Positions 36,566 to 45,892 of a stretch of 64,000 nucleotides of DNA are shown in pieces. Origin of the DNA: Bacillota bacterium (GTDB lineage Bacteria; Bacillota; Clostridia; DSM-8532); assembly GCA_023443745.1 (NCBI GenBank), contig JAEZTB010000048.1, positions 275,083 to 339,082 on the forward strand, read 5' to 3'. Below the pieces are notes generated by a model. That model worked only from the letters and a program-made list of their open reading frames with translations, was not told the origin of the DNA and searched no databases. Each line of letters starts with the position of its first letter. Positions within the stretch are counted from its first letter, which is position 1. Made by a program: the position numbers and the translations under genes.

Positions 36566-37570
36566 TCATTTTTTATTCAAATGCGAATCAGTTCGCATCG
36601 AATCCCTGCGTGCTACCGACTCCTCAAAAATGAGCTGAGGCTCAACAAGCTCCGTTGTCCTTCGCTTTTCACCGTTAAGCTTGTTGATTAATGTTTGAGC
36701 CAGCATTGAACCAATTTTGAAAATGGGCTGTTGAATTGTTGTTAACCTGGGTGTATTGAGCAGATGATGACCCAATCCGTCAAATCCGACAATGGATATA
36801 TCCTTTGGAATTTTTAGGCCTTCTTCCATGATTGCGTTGGAAACGCCTAATGCCATTGTATCTGTGGCACAGAAGATGCCCGTGAAATTCCTTTGATGTA
36901 GTAGCTTTTTAGCAGCTTGATAACCACCATCAACATTATTGGGCGTGGATATGACGGTCATATTTTCAAGAGGTAAATGGTGCTCTTTGATTGCCTGCTG
37001 AAAGCCTGTCAGTCGATCTACCGTATAGTCTTTATCTTCATCTACATTAATCATCGCAAGCTTCTTGTGCCCCATACCTATTAAATATTCCGTCGCCATT
37101 TTTGCCCCGACAGTATTATCAACGTCTATACAATCAACCTCGGGTATAGGTGTATGTCCGAATAACACTACCGGCCTGTTGTATTTATGAGCGTGTTTAT
37201 AAAAATCATTGATCTCATTCTTTAATAATCCGGTCACGATATATCCATCGCAAATGTGCTCATTTTCCAGGTTTCTGCGAATTAAAAAAGAGTACATCTG
37301 TTTACTGAGCGTTTCGCTGATTCCTGATATAAAATGCATGACAAAAGGATTGCTTAAGTCGATATTAACAGGAATATAAACATCAATTACTCCTGCCCTC
37401 TTAGAGACGAGGTTCTTGGCTGCTGAATTAGGAATGTACTGGAGCTCATCCATTATCTTTTCAATTTTTTTGCGGGTAGCGGGTTTTACCTTGTCAGGAG
37501 TATTGACTACGCGAGAAACTGTTATCATTGAAACATTTGCTGCAGTTGCGATATCTTTTAAAGTAACCAT
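36566..37570 (-). CDS. LacI-family transcriptional regulator
   Basis: A 334-residue repressor. Residues 1-55 form the LacI helix-turn-helix and hinge (TLKDIATAANVSMITVSRVV), and the rest a sugar-binding periplasmic-protein-like domain ending in DSMRTDSHLNKK. It is the first gene of the operon with the importer and three GH30 enzymes, and its own upstream region holds three near-identical TGTTAACGTTAACA palindromes. This implies autoregulation and induction by an imported sugar. Confidence 0.93.
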   Translation of the reverse strand: MVTLKDIATAANVSMITVSRVVNTPDKVKPATRKKIEKIMDELQYIPNSAAKNLVSKRAGVIDVYIPVNIDLSNPFVMHFISGISETLSKQMYSFLIRRNLENEHICDGYIVTGLLKNEINDFYKHAHKYNRPVVLFGHTPIPEVDCIDVDNTVGAKMATEYLIGMGHKKLAMINVDEDKDYTVDRLTGFQQAIKEHHLPLENMTVISTPNNVDGGYQAAKKLLHQRNFTGIFCATDTMALGVSNAIMEEGLKIPKDISIVGFDGLGHHLLNTPRLTTIQQPIFKIGSMLAQTLINKLNGEKRRTTELVEPQLIFEESVARRDSMRTDSHLNKK

Positions 37571-37590
37571 TTTATCCTCCGAACCAGATA

Positions 37591-37604
37591 TGTTAACGTT
37601 ATCA
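37591..37604. promoter_or_regulatory. LacI-type operator, promoter-distal copy
   Basis: TGTTAACGTTATCA, one base away from a perfect palindrome with the central CG typical of LacI-family sites. It lies 20 bases before the regulator start. Confidence 0.7.
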
Positions 37605-37644
37605 TTTTACCTCAAAAAAATTTAGAGCTGTTTTCCATCAATAT

Positions 37645-37658
37645 TGTTAACGTTAACA
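37645..37658. promoter_or_regulatory. LacI-type operator, perfect palindrome
   Basis: TGTTAACGTTAACA is a perfect 14-base palindrome with central CG. It is 54 bases from the distal copy and 56 from the promoter-proximal one, a spacing near five helical turns. Confidence 0.8.
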
Positions 37659-37700
37659 TTATAACGAAAAGATATAGGGCTCAGTGGCCCCTTATGTAAA

Positions 37701-37714
37701 TGTTAGCGTTAACA
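37701..37714. promoter_or_regulatory. LacI-type operator next to the promoter
   Basis: TGTTAGCGTTAACA lies 14 bases downstream of the -10 box, over the expected transcription start, where repressor binding would block RNA polymerase. Confidence 0.75.
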
Positions 37715-37728
37715 TTCATCTATAAATT

Positions 37729-37757
37729 ATTATAGCTTGGTCATTATCAGTTGTCAA
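37729..37757 (-). promoter_or_regulatory. Consensus sigma-A promoter of the LacI-ABC-GH30 operon
   Basis: On the minus strand TTGACA (37757-37752), a 17-base spacer and TATAAT (37734-37729): a perfect match to the housekeeping consensus. A promoter this strong needs a repressor, which fits the operators just downstream. Confidence 0.85.
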
Positions 37758-37827
37758 TAAGTAATTGGTTTTACTACCGGTTTTTATTGGTTGGTTCCCA
37801 GATATTCGTTTTCCTTCAAAAGAATAG

Positions 37828-37849
37828 GCGGGATACAATAGTATCCCGC
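37828..37849 (-). terminator. Terminator of the ilv-leu operon
   Basis: GCGGGATAC and GTATCCCGC form a perfect nine-pair stem with a four-base loop, 24 bases after the last gene of the operon. The following T run is weak (ATTCTTTTG). Confidence 0.65.
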
Positions 37850-37873
37850 GTTCTAAATTCATCTTTTCTTCTA

Positions 37874-39556
37874 TTAATTATTAATCACATCGGATTCCCC
37901 GACCATCACGTCTTCCAGGGCCGCACCCGGAGGAACCATAGGCCACACCTTCAAATCACGGTCAATCTCGCAATTGATGACCACCGGACGTTTCAAGCTT
38001 AAGGCTTCTTTCAAAGTATTTTCAACATCTTCTCGTTTGCTCAGGTTAAACCCAGCAGCGCCGAAAGCCTCGGCCAATTTAACAAAGTCAGTCCCCCGAT
38101 CCAATGTGGTCTGAGAAAAACGCTTGTCGTAGAACATATTCTGCCATTGCCTCACCATACCCAGCGCATGGTTGTTCATAATCACCACAATAACCGGAAT
38201 ATTGTACTCCACAGCGGTTGCCAGTTCATTTAGATTCATTCTGAAGCTTCCGTCACCGGCAATATTGAAGACCCGCTTATGTGGGCAGGCAATGGAAGCG
38301 CCCATGGAGGCTCCCAGCCCGAAGCCCATGGTGCCGAGACCACCGGAGGTTATGAGCGTACGAGGTCTTGTAAACTTATAATACTGGGCTGTCCAGATTT
38401 GATGCTGGCCGACCTCAGTGGCAATTAGCGCGTCACCTTCGGTCATTTCATAGATCTTGTCAAGTATAAACTGGGGAGTCAATCCTTCTCCCTCAGTGCT
38501 TAGCGGATATTTGTCCTTAAGATCTTTTACATAGCTTAACCATTCGGTCCGATCCCTTGATTCAATACCTTGATTAATGCGGGATAAAACAGCTTTTACA
38601 TCACCTATAATATGATGGCTGACACGGACATTTTTATTGACCTCTGCCGCATCCACATCAATATGAAGAATCCTTGCATGAGGTGCAAAACGGTCAAGCT
38701 TGCTAATGACGCGATCGCTGAACCTGGCCCCGATAGCTATCAGAAGATCACACTCCGTAACAGCGAGATTTGAGGCCTTGGTGCCATGCATACCAATCAT
38801 GCCGGTATAGAGGTCATGGGTAGCCGGGAAAGCGCCCATCCCCATCAGGCTCAAGGTTACAGGCGCCTGAAGCTTTTCGACCAGCTCATAAAGCTCATCT
38901 GATGCGTCGGAGGCAGATACGCCGCCCCCTGCATAGATCACAGGCTTCCGGCTGCTGTTGACAAGGTCGAGGGCCTGTTGGATAGCGCGTTCACTAATAT
39001 ATTCAGTCAGTCTCTCAGGAATAGTTCTCATTCGAGGCTCAAATTCAGCATATTGAGCCGTTATGTCCTTGGGGATATCCACCAGCACTGGTCCTGGACG
39101 ACCTTCCTGTGCAATTTTAAAAGCCTTTCTCATGGTATCGGCCAAGTCATTGACGTCTCTTACCATGAAGTTATGCTTGGTTATGGGCATGGTAATGCCT
39201 GTTATGTCGACCTCCTGAAAGCTGTCCTTGCCTAGGAGACTCAAAGCCACATTTCCGGTAATAGCCACCATGGGGATGGAATCCATATAGGCGGTGGCAA
39301 TACCCGTTACCAGATTGGTGGCTCCCGGGCCAGAGGTAGCCAGGCATACGCCGACCTTTCCGGAAGCTCTTGCATAGCCGTCAGCAGCGTGGGCCGCCCC
39401 CTGCTCGTGAGAGGTTAGGATATGGCGAATTTTATTCTGGTATTTATATAAAGCATCGTAGATATTGAGGACAGCGCCTCCGGGAAATCCGAATAGGGTA
39501 TCAACTTCCTGCTCCAGCAGGCACTCAACCAATATCTCAGCACCAGTTAAACGCAT
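37874..39556 (-). CDS. ilvB: Acetolactate synthase large subunit (second copy)
   Basis: A 560-residue thiamine-diphosphate enzyme that condenses two pyruvates, or pyruvate with 2-oxobutyrate. Catalytic glutamate in SHEQGAAHAADG, FAD/TPP folds, and the TPP motif GDGSFRMNL..NN are visible. ATG at 39556 follows GAAGGAGG; a longer frame upstream overlaps ilvD without a site. It is the last of ten genes in the operon and a second, diverged large subunit besides the one at the operon start. Only one small-subunit gene is present. Confidence 0.95.
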   Translation of the reverse strand: MRLTGAEILVECLLEQEVDTLFGFPGGAVLNIYDALYKYQNKIRHILTSHEQGAAHAADGYARASGKVGVCLATSGPGATNLVTGIATAYMDSIPMVAITGNVALSLLGKDSFQEVDITGITMPITKHNFMVRDVNDLADTMRKAFKIAQEGRPGPVLVDIPKDITAQYAEFEPRMRTIPERLTEYISERAIQQALDLVNSSRKPVIYAGGGVSASDASDELYELVEKLQAPVTLSLMGMGAFPATHDLYTGMIGMHGTKASNLAVTECDLLIAIGARFSDRVISKLDRFAPHARILHIDVDAAEVNKNVRVSHHIIGDVKAVLSRINQGIESRDRTEWLSYVKDLKDKYPLSTEGEGLTPQFILDKIYEMTEGDALIATEVGQHQIWTAQYYKFTRPRTLITSGGLGTMGFGLGASMGASIACPHKRVFNIAGDGSFRMNLNELATAVEYNIPVIVVIMNNHALGMVRQWQNMFYDKRFSQTTLDRGTDFVKLAEAFGAAGFNLSKREDVENTLKEALSLKRPVVINCEIDRDLKVWPMVPPGAALEDVMVGESDVINN

Positions 39557-39626
39557 GATAGAAAAACCTCCTTCAAATTGTTGGAGAAGCATTGAGACGG
39601 TTCTCTCACTTCTTGAGATTAACTTT

Positions 39627-41288
39627 TTATACCTTGAGCACGGCCCCTTCGCTGGCAGAGGTGACAAACTTAACGTACCTGGCCAAGTAACCGCTTTTGA
39701 TTTTAGGCGGTGGGCATACCCAGCCCTCTCTTCTCTTTTCCAGCTCTTCTTCTGAAACCTTTAAGGTCAAACTGCAGGCCTTCATATCGATAGCAATGAT
39801 GTCACCGTCATGAACCAGAGCAATAGGTCCACCCTCTGCGGCCTCGGGTGAAACATGACCGATACATGCACCGCGTGTCGCTCCACTAAACCGGCCATCG
39901 GTAATAAGAGCTACATCTGCATCCAGGCCCATTCCTGCAAGAGTTGAGGTTGGCATGAGCATTTCGCGCATGCCGGGCCCACCCTTGGGGCCTTCATAGC
40001 GTATGACCACGACTTCTCCCTTATTGATCTTTCCACCCAAAATAGCCTTAATGACTTCTTCCTCAGAGTTAAAGACTCGGGCGGGGCCTTCATGAACCAG
40101 CATTTTCTCAGCTACGGCGCTTCTTTTAACAACGCTTCCGTGAGGAGCCAAATTACCCTTTAAAACTGCAATGCCGCCGGTTACGGAATAGGGATTATCA
40201 ATGGGTCGTATGACATTGGGATTTAAATTAACGGCTTTGGCCATATTCTCACTTATGGTTTTCCCTGTAACGGTAGCGCAATTTTCATTTAGCAATCCTT
40301 TTATGGATAGTTCCTTCATAACCGCATAAACACCACCTGCTGCGTAAAGGTCCTCAACGAAGTGATTACCTGCTGGGGCTAATTTACAGAGGTTGGGAGT
40401 TTTTTCACTGATGCGGTTCGCAGTATCAAGATCGAAGGACACACCGGCCTCGTAAGCAATAGCCGGTAAATGGAGCATGCTGTTGGTACTGCAGCCCAGG
40501 GCCATATCTACGGTAAGGGCGTTTTGGAAAGCCTCCTTCGTTAGAATATCCTGGGGCTTAATGTCTTTTTCCACAAGCTCCATGATCTTCATGCCCGTTT
40601 GCTTAGCCAGACGGAGTCGTTCCGAATAAACAGAAGGGATTGTGCCGTTGCCTGGAAGGGCTATGCCAATTGCCTCGGTTAGGCAATTCATGCTGTTAGC
40701 CGTGAACATTCCGGAGCAGGAACCGCAGCTTGGGCAGGCATTGTTCTCACATGCCTTAAGCTCATCCTCAGTGATTTTTCCGGCCTGAAGGGCTCCTACA
40801 GCCTCAAACATATTGGTAAGGCTGATACCTCTTTGGCCATCCCTTCCCGCAAGCATGGGGCCGCCGCTTACAACAATAGCGGGGATATTGAGACGAGCTG
40901 CTCCCATAAGCATGCCCGGGACAATCTTGTCGCAGTTGGGAATAAGGACCAGTCCATCAAAGCCCTGAGCCAGAGCCATGGACTCCAGGCTGTCGGCGAT
41001 GAGTTCACGGGATGGCAGGGAATAATGCATGCCGATATGTCCCATGGCAATGCCATCACATACGCCAATGGATGGAAACTCCATGGGTGTGCCGCCTGCC
41101 ATACGTACACCGGCCTTGACAGCCTCACTTATTTTATCCAGATGCATATGGCCTGGTACCACTTCGCTTTTGGCACTGACAATACCAATTAAGGGACGGT
41201 TCATCTCCTCATCGGTAAGACCCAGGGCTTTAAATAAAGATCTATGAGGGGCCCGCTCAGGCCCTGCCTTTACTTCATGGCTGCGCAT
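39627..41288 (-). CDS. ilvD: Dihydroxy-acid dehydratase
   Basis: A 553-residue Fe-S dehydratase making the 2-oxo acids of valine and isoleucine. Cluster cysteines lie in PNCDKIVPGM and CPSCGSCSGMFTANSMN; GRFSGATRG and the C-terminal GYLARY are conserved. It lies between leuB and the second ilvB on the same strand. Confidence 0.97.
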   Translation of the reverse strand: MRSHEVKAGPERAPHRSLFKALGLTDEEMNRPLIGIVSAKSEVVPGHMHLDKISEAVKAGVRMAGGTPMEFPSIGVCDGIAMGHIGMHYSLPSRELIADSLESMALAQGFDGLVLIPNCDKIVPGMLMGAARLNIPAIVVSGGPMLAGRDGQRGISLTNMFEAVGALQAGKITEDELKACENNACPSCGSCSGMFTANSMNCLTEAIGIALPGNGTIPSVYSERLRLAKQTGMKIMELVEKDIKPQDILTKEAFQNALTVDMALGCSTNSMLHLPAIAYEAGVSFDLDTANRISEKTPNLCKLAPAGNHFVEDLYAAGGVYAVMKELSIKGLLNENCATVTGKTISENMAKAVNLNPNVIRPIDNPYSVTGGIAVLKGNLAPHGSVVKRSAVAEKMLVHEGPARVFNSEEEVIKAILGGKINKGEVVVIRYEGPKGGPGMREMLMPTSTLAGMGLDADVALITDGRFSGATRGACIGHVSPEAAEGGPIALVHDGDIIAIDMKACSLTLKVSEEELEKRREGWVCPPPKIKSGYLARYVKFVTSASEGAVLKV

Positions 41289-41337
41289 GATATCACGCCT
41301 TTCTGTTTTATAGGGAGATAATAAGGTACTTGGTAAT

Positions 41338-42411
41338 TTATTTTATTTTACAAATAATAAGCTCGCCCATTTTCCGGGTACCCACAAGGGTCTTTCCGGG
41401 GCTCATAATATCACCCGTTCTATAGCCCTCCTCAAGCACTTCACCTACAGCCTTCTCAATGCTGACCGCTTCCTTTTCAAGGTTAAGGGTATAGCGAAGC
41501 ATCATGGCTACTGATGAAATCGTAGCAATCGGATTGGCTTTATCCTGCCCGGCAATGTCGGGGGCTGAGCCGTGAATGGGCTCATAGAGACCAAAGCTTC
41601 CCTCTCCGAGGCTTGCTGACGGCAGCATACCAATAGAGCCTGTGATCATGCTGGCTTCATCGGACAAGATATCTCCAAACATGTTGGTGGTAACAATAAC
41701 ATCAAACTGTTTGGGATTTCTGACCAGCTGCATGGCGGCATTATCCACATACATATGATCAAGAGCTACATCCGAGTAATCCTTGGCAACCCTGATCACA
41801 ACCTCACGCCAGAGTCTGGAGCTTTCCAATATATTGGCCTTGTCAACGCTTGTAACCTTACGATTACGTTTCCTTGCAATGTCGAAGGCCATTCTCGCAA
41901 TACGTTCTACCTCACCCACACTGTAAGCCTCGGTGTCATAGGCTTCCTGGCCCATTTTCCCCTCACGGCGGCCTCTGTCGCCAAAGTACATGCCCCCTGT
42001 GAGCTCACGGACTACCATGATATCAATACCGTCCCCTACTATTTCGGGTTTTAAAGGGCAGGCCTCTTTAAGTTCCTTATTAAGAAGAGCAGGCCGCAGG
42101 TTTGCATATAGGCCCAATTCTCCCCGGAGGCCAAGAAGCGCCTTTTCAGGTCTTAAGTGGCCCGGAAGGGTATCCCACTTATAGCCTCCTACTGCTCCCA
42201 GAAGCACGGCGTCACTTTTTTGGCACACCTCTATTGTTTCTCTGGGAAGGGGTTCCCCGGTTGCATCAATGGCACATCCACCTGCCAGCAGCTTCCGGGT
42301 TTCAAAACAGTGGCCAAAGGTTTGGCCTATTTTTTCTAATACCAAAAGAGCTTGTTCAACTACTTCGGGCCCTATCCCGTCTCCGGGAATGACAGCAATT
42401 TTATAGTTCAT
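41338..42411 (-). CDS. leuB: 3-isopropylmalate dehydrogenase
   Basis: A 357-residue NAD-dependent enzyme oxidising 3-isopropylmalate, and probably 3-methylmalate in the citramalate route. GDGIGPEV, the substrate loop LRPEKALLGLR, VRELTGGMYFG and the NAD-binding GSAPDIAG are present. The start overlaps leuD by four bases. Confidence 0.97.
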   Translation of the reverse strand: MNYKIAVIPGDGIGPEVVEQALLVLEKIGQTFGHCFETRKLLAGGCAIDATGEPLPRETIEVCQKSDAVLLGAVGGYKWDTLPGHLRPEKALLGLRGELGLYANLRPALLNKELKEACPLKPEIVGDGIDIMVVRELTGGMYFGDRGRREGKMGQEAYDTEAYSVGEVERIARMAFDIARKRNRKVTSVDKANILESSRLWREVVIRVAKDYSDVALDHMYVDNAAMQLVRNPKQFDVIVTTNMFGDILSDEASMITGSIGMLPSASLGEGSFGLYEPIHGSAPDIAGQDKANPIATISSVAMMLRYTLNLEKEAVSIEKAVGEVLEEGYRTGDIMSPGKTLVGTRKMGELIICKIK

Positions 42412-42896
42412 GATTGCCTCCTGATATAGTTCACCAGTCCATTGGCGGCCATTATTTTTTTCATAAAGTCCGGGAAGGCCTGAGCCTGATAACTCGCTCC
42501 CTTGGTGAGGTTACGTATCACACCGGTGTCAAAGTCAACTTCAACCTCATCTCCGGCTTCAATACCTTTTACAGCCTCTTCGCATTCCACGATGGGAAGG
42601 CCGATATTTATGGCGTTGCGATAAAAAATACGGGCGAAGGTTGAGGCAACGACACAGGATATCCCTGACGCTTTGATGGCGATTGGGGCATGCTCACGAG
42701 AGGAGCCGCAGCCGAAGTTCTTGTCGGCCACTATGATGTCGCCCTCCTGCACATTTTTAATGAAATCCTTATCGATATCCTCCATGCAATGGGCAGCCAA
42801 CTCGTTGGGATCTGAAGTGTTGAGGTAACGGGCAGGAATAATGACATCTGTGTCAACATTATCGTTATATCGAAAAACTTTCCCTATTGCTTTCAT
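42408..42896 (-). CDS. leuD: 3-isopropylmalate dehydratase small subunit
   Basis: A 162-residue subunit that pairs with LeuC as an aconitase-like isomerase. NVDTDVIIPARYL and FGCGSSREHAP are diagnostic. ATG at 42896 follows AGGAGG at good distance; the longer frame from 42914 starts ahead of that site. The length is of the short, archaeal-clostridial LeuD type. Confidence 0.96.
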   Translation of the reverse strand: MKAIGKVFRYNDNVDTDVIIPARYLNTSDPNELAAHCMEDIDKDFIKNVQEGDIIVADKNFGCGSSREHAPIAIKASGISCVVASTFARIFYRNAINIGLPIVECEEAVKGIEAGDEVEVDFDTGVIRNLTKGASYQAQAFPDFMKKIMAANGLVNYIRRQS

Positions 42897-42935
42897 GAAA
42901 TAGCCTCCTGACATGTTTAATAGGTATACTACCTA

Positions 42936-42962
42936 GCAAGTTAAGAACCGTCCCCAACTTGC
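42936..42962. repeat. Short palindrome overlapping the leuC stop codon
   Basis: GCAAGTT and AACTTGC flank a 13-base core (minus strand GGGGACGGTTCTT). The core resembles dispersed GGGGACGGTTCT palindromes known in clostridial genomes; this is from memory, not a search. It encodes the last residues of LeuC and sits in the leuC-leuD junction. Confidence 0.5.
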
Positions 42963-44239
42963 CCTTGCCCTAATAATTTTATTATGCTGTCCGGGTCGGT
43001 AATCTTGCCTGTGAGGGCTGATGCTGCCGCTACGGCAGGACTTGCAAGGTATACCTCGGATTCGGGATGGCCCATTCTTCCCACAAAGTTTCGATTGGTG
43101 GTAGAAACAGCTCTTTCACCCTTGGCCAGTATGCCCATATGTCCGCCCAGGCAGGGTCCGCAGGTCGGTGTGGAAACTACCGCGCCGGCTTCCACCATAT
43201 CGGTGACAAGCCCTTCCCTTATGGCCTGTAAATAAATATTCTGGGTACCCGGGAACACAATGACCCGTACGCCCTTTTTAACCTTGTTGCCCTTAAGCAA
43301 CATGGCAGCCACTCTAAGATCCTTTATCCGTCCATTGGTACAGGAACCGATGACCACCTGATCAATAACCACATCCCCTACCTGATCAATTGTACGGGTA
43401 TTGTCGGGTAGGTGCGGAAATGAAACGGTCGGACGCAATGAGCTTAAATCAATGTCATAAACTTCATCATATTCTGCGTCGTCATCGGGCTCATAGACCT
43501 TATAGGGCTTTGTTGAATGGTTTTTCACATAATCCAGGGTTTTGTCGTCCACAATGAAAATGCCATTTTTAGCCCCCGCCTCAATAGCCATATTGGCCAT
43601 AGTGAAGCGATCATCCATGGAAAGATGTTTAAGACCATCTCCCATAAATTCCATGGACTTATAGAGAGCTCCATCAACTCCTATCATGCCAATGATATGA
43701 AGAATGACGTCCTTACCGGATACCCAGCCCTGGGGTTTACCTGTCAGATTGAATTTGAGAGCCGAGGGCACTTTAAACCAGCACTTGCCTGTTGCCATAC
43801 CGGCAGCCATGTCGGTACTGCCAACTCCTGTAGAAAAGGCACCCAACGCGCCATAGGTACAGGTGTGAGAATCCGCTCCGATAATAAGGTCTCCAGGAAC
43901 AGCGAGGCCCTTCTCGGGAATGAGACAGTGCTCAATTCCCATCTCTCCGATTTCGAAGTAATTTTCTACTTTCATTTCATAAGCAAACTCACGAAGCATT
44001 TTACATTGCTCGGCAGCCTTAATGTCCTTATTGGGTGTAAAATGGTCGGGAACGATAGCGATTTTGCTCTTGTCAAAGACTTGAGTAACCCCTGTCTTCT
44101 TAAATTCATTAACGGCGACAGGAGTGGTTATGTCATTCCCCAGCACCAGGTCGAGATCAGCTTCTATCAGTTGACCTGGCACCACTTCTGCTAAGCCGGT
44201 ATGGCTGGCCAGGATTTTTTGTGTCATGGTCATTCCCAT
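42941..44239 (-). CDS. leuC: 3-isopropylmalate dehydratase large subunit
   Basis: A 432-residue [4Fe-4S] subunit of the leucine-pathway isomerase. Cluster cysteines are in GSCTNGR and TPTCGPCLGGHMG, with GADSHTCTYGALGAFSTG earlier. The last nine residues (GQGQVGDGS) lie beyond the usual end (TGKITDPDS) and are encoded by a palindromic repeat. ATG at 44239 follows AGGAGG. Confidence 0.96.
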   Translation of the reverse strand: MGMTMTQKILASHTGLAEVVPGQLIEADLDLVLGNDITTPVAVNEFKKTGVTQVFDKSKIAIVPDHFTPNKDIKAAEQCKMLREFAYEMKVENYFEIGEMGIEHCLIPEKGLAVPGDLIIGADSHTCTYGALGAFSTGVGSTDMAAGMATGKCWFKVPSALKFNLTGKPQGWVSGKDVILHIIGMIGVDGALYKSMEFMGDGLKHLSMDDRFTMANMAIEAGAKNGIFIVDDKTLDYVKNHSTKPYKVYEPDDDAEYDEVYDIDLSSLRPTVSFPHLPDNTRTIDQVGDVVIDQVVIGSCTNGRIKDLRVAAMLLKGNKVKKGVRVIVFPGTQNIYLQAIREGLVTDMVEAGAVVSTPTCGPCLGGHMGILAKGERAVSTTNRNFVGRMGHPESEVYLASPAVAAASALTGKITDPDSIIKLLGQGQVGDGS

Positions 44240-44255
44240 ATTGTTTTTCCTCCTG

Positions 44256-45845
44256 TCATAAATAGACTTTTATCTTCTTCTCAAGCTCTTTTAAAAGTTT
44301 ATATTCGATAGAATCCACCAGAGCAATCCAGCTGGCTTCGATAATGTCGGTAGAAACCCCGACAGTCGTCCATATGGACTCGCCGTCGGTGGATTCAATG
44401 AGAACGCGTACCTTGGCTGCAGTAGCCGATTGAGAGTCAATCACGCGCACCTTGAAGTCGGTCAAATGTACATGGGAAAGTTCCGGGTAAAAGACCTCAA
44501 GAGCCTTTCGGAGGGCTTTGTCCAAGGCATGGACAGGACCATCCCCCTCGGCAGCCGTCATTTCAGATTGTCCATCCACCGTTACCTTGATTAGGGCTGA
44601 AGCCGAAAGCCCTGATTTTGTCGGCTGCTCGGTCATGAGCTTAAACTTCTCCAGCTCAAAAAAGGGCTTGTATTTACCGAGCTGCTTACGGATAACAAGC
44701 TCAAAGGTACTTTCCGCTCCCTCAAACTGATATCCCTGATGCTCCAGCTCCTTGAGTCTTTGGATAATAGCCTCTGTTTCCTGGGATTCTTTATTAATGG
44801 CTGGGTTTATTTCACGGATTTTATCCAAAATGGTTTTCCGGCCTGCCACCTCGGACATCAGGAACCGCCTTTTATTTCCTATGAGCTCGGGATCGACATG
44901 CTCAAAAGAGCTTGATGCCTTGCATACTCCATCGATATGCATGCCCCCCTTATGGGCAAAGGCACTGTTTCCCACATAGGGATCCCGTTCGTTCAAGGTG
45001 ATATTGGCAATTTCGGCAATCTTTCTTGCTGTGAAGGTCAGGTTTTTCAGCTTATCCTCGGGTATGCAGGGATACTTTTTCTTAAGCTGCAGATTGGGAA
45101 TAATTGTGCTTAAATTGGCATTACCGCACCGTTCACCAAACCCGTTATATGTGCCCTGAACATGCTGAGCTCCGGCTTCAACAGCCATAATGGCATTTGC
45201 AACGGCCATACCGCAATCATTATGAGGATGTATGCCAATTTTAATATCAAAGGCTTCTTTAACTGTTTTCACAATATCATAGACTTCGTTGGGGAAGCTG
45301 CCGCCATTGGTGTCACAGAGAACCAGACAATCCGCTCCACCCTCTGCCGCGGCTTCGAGCGCCTTCATGGCATAATCAGGATTGTTTTTGTAGCCGTCAA
45401 AGAAATGCTCGGCGTCAAATATGACTTCCTTGCCCTTCTGTTTAAAGAAAGCAACAGTCTCCTTAATCATCCTGAGATTCTCTTCGAGGGTTGTTTGAAT
45501 AATTTCAGTCACATGGAAGTCCCAGCTTTTTCCGAATAGTGCCACTACAGGTGTAAAAGCCGAAAGAAGAGATTGGACATTTTTATCTTCTTCGACAGTA
45601 ATGTCTCGCCTTCTGGTGCTGCCAAAGGCAGTCAGTTTGGCCGTTTTTAGTGTCACACTTCTCATTCTGTCAAAGAACTCAATATCCTTTGGATTAGATC
45701 CCGGATTTCCTGCCTCAATATAGGCAACACCTAGTTCGTCCAGGGCTTTTACGATCTTCAGTTTATCTTCTACTGAGAATGAGATTCCCTCAGCTTGTGC
45801 CCCGTCGCGCAGCGTGGAATCAAAAATATCAACTTTTTGCAGCAT
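44256..45845 (-). CDS. cimA: (R)-citramalate synthase
   Basis: A 529-residue HMGL-like aldol enzyme joining acetyl-CoA to pyruvate to start isoleucine synthesis without threonine. FDSTLRDGAQAEGISFSV and the long spacing to EAGNPGSNPKD mark the CimA subgroup rather than LeuA; HPHNDCGMAVAN and GERCGNANL follow. A C-terminal LeuA-dimer regulatory domain (about 400-529) should give feedback control by isoleucine. It lies between leuA and leuC. Confidence 0.93.
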   Translation of the reverse strand: MLQKVDIFDSTLRDGAQAEGISFSVEDKLKIVKALDELGVAYIEAGNPGSNPKDIEFFDRMRSVTLKTAKLTAFGSTRRRDITVEEDKNVQSLLSAFTPVVALFGKSWDFHVTEIIQTTLEENLRMIKETVAFFKQKGKEVIFDAEHFFDGYKNNPDYAMKALEAAAEGGADCLVLCDTNGGSFPNEVYDIVKTVKEAFDIKIGIHPHNDCGMAVANAIMAVEAGAQHVQGTYNGFGERCGNANLSTIIPNLQLKKKYPCIPEDKLKNLTFTARKIAEIANITLNERDPYVGNSAFAHKGGMHIDGVCKASSSFEHVDPELIGNKRRFLMSEVAGRKTILDKIREINPAINKESQETEAIIQRLKELEHQGYQFEGAESTFELVIRKQLGKYKPFFELEKFKLMTEQPTKSGLSASALIKVTVDGQSEMTAAEGDGPVHALDKALRKALEVFYPELSHVHLTDFKVRVIDSQSATAAKVRVLIESTDGESIWTTVGVSTDIIEASWIALVDSIEYKLLKELEKKIKVYL

Positions 45846-45892
45846 GTTGCCTCTCCTCTCTCCATAATCATCAGTTCTAGGGGATAGACCCC

